64,000 nucleotides of DNA. Origin: Aspidiotus rigidus (lineage: Eukaryota > Arthropoda > Insecta > Hemiptera > Diaspididae). The DNA lies in NCBI GenBank assembly GCA_035079385.1, contig JAVHKY010000023.1, positions 8,717,501 to 8,781,500 on the forward strand. Direction: 5' to 3'. The notes beneath the pieces are model-generated. The model saw only the letters and a program-made list of their open reading frames with translations, did no database searches and was not told the DNA's origin. A program made the position numbers and the translations under genes. This document shows, piece by piece, positions 56,390 to 64,000 of the stretch (positions are counted from its first letter, which is position 1; each line of letters starts with the position of its first letter).

Positions 56390-57130
56390 TTACTGCTGTC
56401 TCAACCGGAACGTAAACTTATATCCTCCTCAGCCGCCTATTCCACACTTTCGTGATCTTCTAAAAGCCTTGATTTGCGGTATTTTTTCTTCTGCTTGCAG
56501 TATAGATCTCTTTTTTCTCATAGGGTCGTCACTGCGAATTCAAAGATTCAGGGTGATCTACTTAATACTGCAATAGAGTAGCAAAAGTTTCCGCGAAGGA
56601 AGATAGAAGATTTTGCTTGGCTAGCGTGAAAGCGATTAGTATAATGTAACGTACAGGACGCGCACATGAAGTTGTTACTGTAGGATTCTCGGGGAGAGGA
56701 AAATTATTCAGTCTACCTCCGCGTCTGCCTTCAGTCTGTTGCACAGTCTCAATTATCGCCTGTTTTCAAATGCGGATGATCTACATTCTCACTTTCCAAT
56801 AGTATATTGAATGATGCATTTCGCGAATCCTACGTAAAAAACTGCTGCGCGAAACGAGTATCGACAAGAGCGCGAGTGGTGCGAATTATTACCAGTCGGC
56901 AACCGATACCTGCTCTAATAAAGGGTGAAATTCTCATTTCTGCACCGGAAATGCAATCTCGAACGAGCATAATGAGTGTGCAAGGCGATGTACACGGTTT
57001 TCGCAATAAAATCTCGTCTTTCTTGTGCCTGCGTATTTAACATCCAACACGTTGTCAACGCGGGATAATTATCATTCATTGTGCCCAATAAAACTAATTT
57101 TTGTTGTTCGTTTCCCAAGAAAATAATACG
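56390..57130. other. about 740 bp without a recognisable gene
   Basis: Non-repetitive, with short open frames only. Confidence 0.45.
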
Positions 57131-57275
57131 GTATTTTACCGACTTTTCTAACTAGAAAAGTGAGGTATTACACCCGTAGCAAGGTCAACAGGGGGAGTGG
57201 GTAATGAACTTTCTCGACGTTTTAGGGGTCCTAGATCACAACTAGCATAAAAAAAAATTTCAGGTTTCCTTATAT
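57131..57275. repeat. repeat unit, short copy (longer copy at 58791-59305)
   Basis: Both copies open with TTTACCGA, TTTTCTA and CTAGAAAAGTGAGGTATT, and close with ATTTCAGGTTTCCTTAT or AATTCAGGTTTCCTTAT. The longer copy has about 360 bp extra after AGTGAGGTATT (58832-59190). Confidence 0.75.
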
Positions 57276-57286
57276 ATATATATATT

Positions 57287-57317
<31 letters not shown>

Positions 57318-57322
57318 ATAAG
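57271..57322. repeat. TA microsatellite
   Basis: A run of alternating TA/AT with three interrupting TTTA steps directly follows the repeat unit. Confidence 0.9.
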
Positions 57323-57328
57323 ATTTTT

Positions 57329-57660
57329 TTGTCCGCGGAACTCCTCCGAAACTACCCGATGGATTTTTTTGTAACTTGGCCATATTGTAGTAGTATATCT
57401 GAAGATGTGCACCTGCAATTTTTTTGAAAATCGGATGAGTAGTTCTCGAGAAATTTTCAATTTGTTGAGAAATTTTGCAGTATTTCGAGTACCTTTTTGT
57501 CCGCGGAACTCCTCCGAAACTACCCGATGGATTTTTTTGTAACTCGGCCATATTGTAGTATTATATTTGAAGATGTGCACCTGCATTTTTTTTGAGGATC
57601 GGATGAGTAGTTCTCGAGAAATTTTTACTTTTGTTGAAAATTTTTCACTATTACGAGTAG
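57329..57660. repeat. two tandem units of about 167 bp
   Basis: Each unit contains TTTGTCCGCGGAACTCCTCC, GAAACTACCCGATGGATTTT, GGCCATATTGTAGTA and GGATGAGTAGTTCTCGAGAA. The minus-strand frames with VHIFxYxTTIWPSYKKIHR repeats arise from it and are probably incidental. Confidence 0.85.
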
Positions 57661-58006
57661 CTTCTTACGAATAGCTGCGAGTAGCTGCTTACGTTGGGAG
57701 AAGCGGATTTTCCTATACGTTTACCACTTTCGTTATCAGTACGTGTATTGTGAAGAACCTTTCATCATTCGACAGGTTCATTCTTCGTTCGTTCTTTACC
57801 AAGGGTTCATTGGATTTTATTTCTGATGAAACCTTTTCGTTCAAATTTAGTACACTTGTATCTCGCTTCCCACAGCCCCTAGAGCGTTGAATTTTGTTTT
57901 GTCAAATTTTATTTGTTTTGTTAAATTTATTTTTGAACGGATAGTGGCAATGGCGAGTTGTTCATTTTTCTAGCTATTTTTCATTATTATTAGTCATACT
58001 CGATAG

Positions 58007-58490
58007 TTTTTTTTTTTTTTTTTTTATTATTATTATTTTACGAGCATTATAAACTGCACGAGGGTTATTTGCTCGGCGTTACAATCTTATTTTAGAACAT
58101 TACTTGAATTAGGTTAAATTAGGTACGTATTGGTGGAATTGAGTGGCGATCGAACGGAATTTGTTGGTGAATTATATGAAGTTGTAGAATTGAGTGGTGC
58201 GTAAATAAGTTAGGGTTGAGTCGATGGTTTCGGAGTTGTTGTTTAGTGCTGCATTGATATTGGAAGATATATTTAGGGAGGTTCGAGTGGATTGCAGGAC
58301 GGGGCATGAGAAAATAAAATGATCAACTGATAAATTTTCTTGGAGACAGTGAGAGCATGATGGAGGAGCGAGATTAGTGACAAGATAAGTATGAGTAAGA
58401 CGAGTGTGGCCTATTCGCAGCCGAGCTAAAATGACCTCCTCTTGCCTTGAATTTCGTTGGGATGAGGACCAAAATGTGGGTTCACGTTTT
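58007..58490 (-). pseudogene. LINE ORF2 C-terminus and 3' end, 5'-truncated
   Basis: On the minus strand from about 58450: EEVILARLRIGHTRLTHTYL, then PPSCSHCLQENLSVDHFIFS ending in a Cys, a CxxC-His-Cys cluster, and a short tail. The layout is the same as the end of the LINE at 41804 (RLRIGHTRLTHSHLL, CPKC...) but diverged. A T run at 58010-58024 and the following ATT repeats represent the 3' tail. Only about 0.48 kb of the element is present. No target duplication was found. Confidence 0.75.
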
Positions 58491-59309
58491 ATTTTTCTTA
58501 ATTTGTTATTCGACTGATTTTAGTGAAAACCTTGAGTTTGAATGATTAAGTACAATTTTTTAATCTTCATCAAGTGTGCTGATGCGAGACTACCTGGGTG
58601 ATTTCACTCTTAATTAATAATTGATTTATTTGTCATTTTTTCATGTATGGGTACATAATTAATAGTGGTTCATAGTTGATTTGAGGTGTCAAAAGAGATG
58701 GAAAGATTATTTTCAATTTGGACTGGCTTTTTTGAGTGAGATTTGAGATTAGACTAACGAGTAAACCGGGCTTGGGTGCTATATATTTTTACCGAATTTT
58801 CTAGCTAGAAAAGTGAGGTATTTTGTTAATACGTTTGGAATGGTTGAAGCGTGAGGGAAGGAATGAGGGGTTGACTATTGGGTGATTGGTTGCTTCTTTC
58901 GTTTCGACATCGATTTTTTTAGTTTTTCGGGATCTCGTTGTAGCTGGATTCCCAGATGAAGAATTTTGGGGTGGAGTGTGCATAGAAAATGGTGATATGA
59001 TAGCGTGAAGGCAATTTATGAGTGCACGAGAGGAATAGCAGCTCGAGATAGCTTTAAGAAATGCCAGAAATCGGAAGTGATAAAGAATTGAACCACTCAT
59101 CCTAATATACAGTATACTAGACTAATAATATGCTAAGAATAAGGTATGGGAAAAAGTGATTGTAGAGCTCTTTTTTATTAGAAACAACTGTTATAGCCTC
59201 GTAGCAGTTTGGACAGGGGGAGGGGGAGTGGTTTTTCTGGAGACGTTTTGTAGGTTTTAGATGACTCGTAGCCTAAATTATAACAAAATTCAGGTTTCCT
59301 TATTGGATT

Positions 59310-60420
59310 ATAGGTATCTTTACTCTGTTATCTGTTGATGTGACATCGTAGTGATAGAATTTATAAACTGAGTTTTATTGTTTATTCTACAAATGTTTGA
59401 CATGATTGACAGGTCATTGGTATTTAATTTAAAGAGAGGGAGTGACTCTCTCAATGTTTCTTGCATTGTGGGAAGAAAAGTCGAGTACTACTCACGCGAC
59501 TGCGTGAGTCTTTTTTATAATTCGGTGCTTCGCGCTCGCATAAACACAAACGCTGCCGACATATCCTTAAAATAAATCGAATGACTAAACATAACCTGCT
59601 TACCCGCTAACACCAAAACGAAGTTACTACCTGTAACAACTGATACCGAAAACGAAGAAATTTATGGCCTCACATTTTAGAATAAGACGGTTGAGATGCA
59701 TAGAGAATACAGTGACCGATACTGTTTGGTGTATTAGTCAGAAGCATAAATTTATGAATGGTTCCCTTTATGTTTTTTTCGCTGCATGCATGGTCTGGAT
59801 ACGTTGGTGTGTAACAAACTATATTGAATTCGTTTTCTCACACACGAAGCATAGTACGTTCTTGTTCTTATTCCCTCCTTGTTCTGATCTCCGTAGTTTT
59901 ACTGGCGTTCAATCGAATAAGGAGGTCAGCTCTTGGTTTTGTGAAAATTTTACCGCGTATAATATGTACTACTACGCCTACAGGATTCTCCCGAATTTGA
60001 GTTTGCAAATCTTTGTTAGAGGTAGAAGAAGTGACTGCTTTGGTTCCTTTCAGGGTGCTTGAGCTTAGGAACGCGTGTTGGAGCTCTTTCTGTCCAGCTG
60101 CAAACAGTGGAAGAAAACACAGGAACGTAACATTGAACAAATCTCGAGACGTTTGGTAGTCTCTTTGATTAGTTGGCGACACTACTGTTCCGTAATCGCA
60201 TTATCAGGAAGAACCAAAGACTTCGTAGCCGCTGCTGCCTTCACATTCATACTTATTATTAGTTTCATGGGTTACTTGTTGTAACTGCACTTACTACCTT
60301 GCCATGATTCAATGTCATCATCTCACTTTCCGATATGTCTTTGGGAGGCGCGGTTCATGCGTCTGAGCAGAAACGGTTCTAACCTATTTGATGAGAGTAG
60401 GTTGTAGGTTCTGCACTGTG
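59310..60420. other. about 1.1 kb without a recognisable gene
   Basis: Non-repetitive, with open frames up to 132 residues (59664-60062, plus) lacking known motifs. Confidence 0.45.
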
Positions 60421-60433
60421 GATTTCAACAACT

Positions 60434-60980
60434 TCAACATTTTGAGGAGCAAGAGGTGAATTTTTTGACAACTTTAGTTTGATCGACTGAATTGATCGAG
60501 AGACATTCTGGTCCTTGTATTGTCCATCGCCTTATAAGGAGGATCCAAGTTTTGACAGTCACTACTGACACTTCGTTCGGGCTATGATTTGTTGCCGCGC
60601 TCTCCAAGCTCTCAGCTGCTTTTGCCGCGTTTTGGTTCTGATGTGCTGCTATCTTCATACTCTCAGTCACTTCTGTTTTGCTTGTGATCTGATCTGCTGC
60701 CGCTGTATACATGCTCTCAGCTGCTTCTACCGCTTCGTTTTTTTATCTGCATGATCTCAATACTCTCAGCTGCCTCTATCATGTCCGTTCTCTGATCTGC
60801 TGCTGTTCGCTCTATGCTCTCAATCACTTCCACTAAGTATTTCCTCTGATCTGCTACCGCCGTTTTCATGCTCTTAGTTGCCTAATCTACCGCCGCTATG
60901 TCTATGTTCTCAGCTACCCGTACTTCTGCTGCATTTCTGCTGCTGTCTCCATGCTCTCCGCTTCGTCTACCTCATTTGTT
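60434..60980 (-). pseudogene. decayed tandem coding repeat (Ala/Glu/Asp-rich helix)
   Basis: On the minus strand an irregular unit of about 66 bp recurs, giving variants of AAADQ(I/R)TxxxEVxESMKIA (for example TAAADQITSKTEVTESMKIA). The frame is open only from 60712 to 60434; upstream (to about 60980) further units are broken by shifts and stops. The composition suggests a coiled coil, perhaps from a transposon structural protein or a host repeat protein. I cannot assign it. Confidence 0.45.
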
Positions 60981-61149
60981 CTTGATAGGTTTTGAAAAAT
61001 GTACAGTCATTAAAAGAGCGTGTAAAAATTTTGGATAGTCGTACTACAAAAACATATATCCTATTGATGTTATAATTATTGGTGAATTTTTTTTTTGTAT
61101 CCATTTAATGTTAATAATAATCTAAAACACTTTTATAATTATAGTAGCC

Positions 61150-63540
61150 TGGACATACCTCTCACTAAGGTTGATGACGTCTTCCCCTAGTCCCGTTCTC
61201 AAGTTCTAACCGGAGGATTTCCACTCTTGAGCTGTATTTGTATATTATAGGAGAGGTACATGGAATAATTTCGACCTCCAAGCTATATAGGATAGGAAAG
61301 AGACTTGAGGAATTTTGACTCTCGAGCTATATTATATGATAGGATTTTCTAGATGTTCTATTTTTTGTAAGGCTTTCCGCCGTGGATCGGATCTTGCGGG
61401 TTCCCCGCTCACCTTTGCAAAACTTGCAACGGCGTCCAAATTTTTTTTTTGTTCAACAGGAAACCTGTTTTATGGGAGGGTGATTTGGAGAAGATACGCC
61501 AAGTAAATATTGCGCACACTTTTATATGAGTAGTGCACCCAAAAACCAAAACAGTCAGAATCCTTTGAAACAAACAAAAACACAAAGTAAGTAGTGCACA
61601 CATCCCTCATATAAGTTGTGCACCCAAAACAAAAACACCCTGAACCCTTCGAAACAAACATATACACCAAGTAAGTAGCGCATACACCCTCATATAAGTA
61701 GTGCACCCAAAACTTAGAATCCTTCGAGGGGGGGGGGGAACTCGAACCGCATAATTATAAGTTGTGCATCTAAAACAAAAAGCACTCAGAATCCTCCGAA
61801 ACAGACATATACACCAAGTAGGTAGCGCATACACCCTCATGTAAGTAGTGCACCCAAAACTTGAAATCCTTCCAAAAAAAATGGAAAAAAAAAAAAAAAC
61901 TCGAACCGCATATAAGTTGTGCACCTAAAACGAAAAGCACTCAGAATCCTCCGAAACAGACATATACACCAAGTAGGTAGCGCCTACACCCTCATGTAAA
62001 TAGTGCACCCAAAACTTAAAATCCTTCAAAAAAAAAAAAAAAAAAAAACTCGAACCGCATATAAGTTGTGCACCCAAAACAAAAAGCACTCAGAATCCTT
62101 TGAAACAGACAAATATGCCAAGCAAGTAGTGCATACATCCCATATAAGTTGTACACCCTAGAAAAACAACGGCTTCCTTAACGAAATTGAACGAGGAACG
62201 CAGGGAACCTGTTTTATGAGTCATATAAGATTTGATATTGAGAATTAAAGGAAGCCTAGACTTCGATAAAGCTAGTATAAAGAAGTCCTAGAGACCTACC
62301 ATAAGCCTAGTATAATATAGTTTGAGTCTGAATTTTTCGAATCTCGAGCCATATATGATAGGAGGGGGACAAGGAAAAATTCCCATCATATATGGCTCGA
62401 GAGTCTGAAGTTTTCCAAGTCCCCCTCTTATCATATATGGCTCGACAGTCGAAATTTTTTCCAAGTCCCTCTCCTATTATATATGGCTCGATAGTCAACA
62501 TTTTTCCAAGTTTTTTGTTGGGCGGCAGACGGCGCATGGAAAATTTCTCAAAAAGCCCCCCATAGAACAGGGTCCCTGTTAAAAAGTGATGGGCGCCGGG
62601 CACCGTCCACCTGGTGATGGACGGCAAAACGAGGGATCTGAACAAAATTTCTACCTCGGAGCTGATAGGAGGGGGGTCTTAGAAACATTTCTACTTCTGA
62701 GCTACATGTAATAGAAGGAGGACTTGGAAAAAAATTTCTACCTCCAAGCTATATATGATTGATGAGGGACTTGGAAAAATTTCTACCACCATGGGCTATA
62801 TATTGAGCTATATATATGATGTAAGGGGACTCAAGACAATCTCCGGATTTCAGAGTGTATATGATAGAAAAGGGACTTGGAAGAATTTCGAGCCATATAA
62901 GATAGGAAGACTTAGAAAAATGTCGATCTCACACGGTTCCCTGTTTGCCTCAACTAACAAAGTTGATGAAGGCAACTCTGAGTAGCCCAGCCAGTAGCCT
63001 GCGAGTTTTTAATCTATCAGAACTTGACGCCGTGATTCGGCCACACCTAATCAATCGAGGAAAATAGATAAAATTACAAAAGCAAATGAAGTTGGTGCTT
63101 GTGTATAAATCAAAATAGGTGTTATTCTCGACGGAATATGTAACTAAAAACAAAGAACTTTTTGGCACTGCCGTCGAATGAAGTTTTCGAGGTGGTTCGA
63201 ATAACATATTAGGTTGATTAAAAAACACTAGAAAAAATACCGGAGGTGCGTTAAAGAACCTGTCAATATCTGCCATCACATTGACGAAGTATCCATACCC
63301 TCTCTATGCTGGGTGGACGGCTTCGTTCAAAATTCGGGTGTAGTTACTTGTGTATAAAGTTGGTTAATTCCGGTAGTGTGGTCTCATCAAAAGGTGTTGT
63401 CTTTATTGGCTTATGTTTAAATACCATTAAAATTATAATTTCTATCATCTTCTCTTCTTTGACGTGTCCTCTTCTTTGTCGAAAGCGCAAAGCCATCATT
63501 CACGCCTCCTGAATGGACCTCAAACATGAGGTCATCTCGA
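61150..63540. repeat. second copy of the interior of the 52945-56383 foldback
   Basis: It runs parallel to 53320-55022 in the same order and orientation: TTGATGACGTC, CTATATAGGATAGGAAAGAG, the rDNA-unrelated block TTGCGGGTTCCCCGCTC, AACAGG(A/G)AACCTGTTTTATG, the GTGCACCC array (longer here), 45-bp units, GACGGCAAAACG, TCCGG and CAGAGT, ACGGTTCCCT, and the block ending TGGACCTCAAACATGA. It also has ACGGCTTCCTTAACGAAATT (62165), absent from the first copy. It lacks the solo LTR and has a 237-bp insertion. The inverted ends are not present. Confidence 0.8.
63110..63346. mobile_element. 237-bp insertion with 12-bp target duplication
   Basis: CTTGTGTATAAA occurs at 63098-63109 and 63347-63358. 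The parallel copy near 54820 (GCTTATGTGTAAAGTTGG) is without the insert. GGTTCGAATAAC (63187) resembles a Pol III B box, which would fit a SINE, but no A box or poly(A) end is clear. An alternative is a short piece of another element. A minus-strand frame crosses it without a known motif. Confidence 0.6.
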
Positions 63541-63549
63541 TTTTAAACT

Positions 63550-64000
63550 CTCAAGGGCGTATGGCTTACAGCAAAACCGTTTTAGCGAACTCCACAAAGT
63601 TAACCCAAATCTCTGTTGCTCGACTCTTACTGAAAACCACTTCATCTCCAGGTCACACTGATCAATATTCGTTCGCCCATGATGTCTCCGCGCTGTCACC
63701 AGATGTTATTACCATTCCTGCAGCTCAGCCTTCGAATCGCGCGCAAGACTATCTAATGATTACGATATAGGATTTTCCTTTTGAAATATTATGGAAATTA
63801 ATGGTGACAATTTTTTCTTCTATACCCATTGCCAAGACATCATTCAACTTCTACACATAATATTAGGGTCATTATCAGTGTTATCGCAGTGTAAAATCAT
63901 TCCGCCCACGCGTGACGAACGTAACGACAAACGGCTCGCAGAATTATCTGACTGTACCTAGACGACAGCCAGCGTCTTTTTCTCTTTGCAGGCTCGCTTG
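63550..64000. other. about 450 bp without a recognisable gene
   Basis: An 85-residue plus-strand frame (63513-63770) starts in the repeated block and shows no known motif. The rest is plain. Confidence 0.4.

Noticed and set aside
57260..57586. A minus-strand protein with two repeats (TTIWPSYKKIHR)
   Set aside because: It comes from two tandem 167-bp units followed by a TA microsatellite, with no other coding sign.

Overview
This window looks like a repeat-rich, AT-rich stretch of an invertebrate nuclear genome, most likely an arthropod and probably an insect. It carries decayed non-LTR retrotransposons of R1-like, jockey/CR1-like, RTE-like and I-like (RNase H-bearing) type. It also has several Penelope-like elements (PLEs) with GIY-YIG endonucleases, a BEL/Pao integrase remnant, DNA transposons (hAT-like, Tc1/pogo-like and one unassigned), a solo LTR, and several large inverted-repeat (foldback) structures built from minisatellites. 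R1-type elements are essentially restricted to arthropods, which is the main basis for the assignment. I see no convincing intact host gene, tRNA, rRNA or CRISPR array. Every recognisable coding region is a broken transposon gene.

Layout. 1-7.7 kb: an R1-like RT remnant on the minus strand, a 579-bp short transposon (2132-2710), then a jockey/CR1-like LINE on the minus strand (7680 down to 3095). This LINE is split by a roughly 2.2-kb insertion that carries a nine-unit AT-rich satellite. 7.7-10.2 kb is featureless. 10.2-11.8 kb: an RTE fragment, an unassigned small ORF remnant and a 45-bp minisatellite array. 11.8-16 kb: two PLEs on the minus strand; the second ends in a head-to-head inverted partial copy. 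16-18.3 kb is featureless. 18.3-24 kb: small inverted repeats, an I-like LINE, and a 4.1-kb palindromic foldback element (19931-24029) inserted into that LINE. 24-33.3 kb: a PLE-dominated zone with long-terminal promoter modules (CCAAT cluster, TATA box, hammerhead-like core), a GIY-YIG fragment, a BEL/Pao integrase fragment, and three tandem partial PLE copies on the minus strand. 35-43.7 kb: a large degenerate minisatellite in two opposing orientations, interrupted by a 1402-bp TIR transposon and by an internally deleted LINE copy with an 11-bp target-site duplication. 45.4-49.7 kb: a second giant foldback containing many TGACGTCA palindromes. 50.1-50.9 kb: a hAT-type MITE nested in a Tc1/pogo-type MITE. 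52.9-56.4 kb: a third foldback holding a solo LTR. Its interior is repeated at 61.2-63.5 kb with a different 237-bp insertion. 57-61 kb: smaller repeats, the 3' end of another LINE and a decayed repeat-coding stretch.

The parts relate to each other as layers of nested insertion rather than as a pathway. The foldbacks share a small set of modules: a 45-bp CTCGAG unit, a GTGCACCC unit, a roughly 153-bp unit, TGACGTCA-rich DNA, and a near-palindromic AACAGGGAACCTGTT block. They therefore look like one composite repeat family. The PLEs share a terminal module with a hammerhead-like core. Pre-insertion sites can be read for several insertions from paralogous copies within the window. These observations come from reading the sequence by eye; family names rest on remembered motifs, and no search was run.
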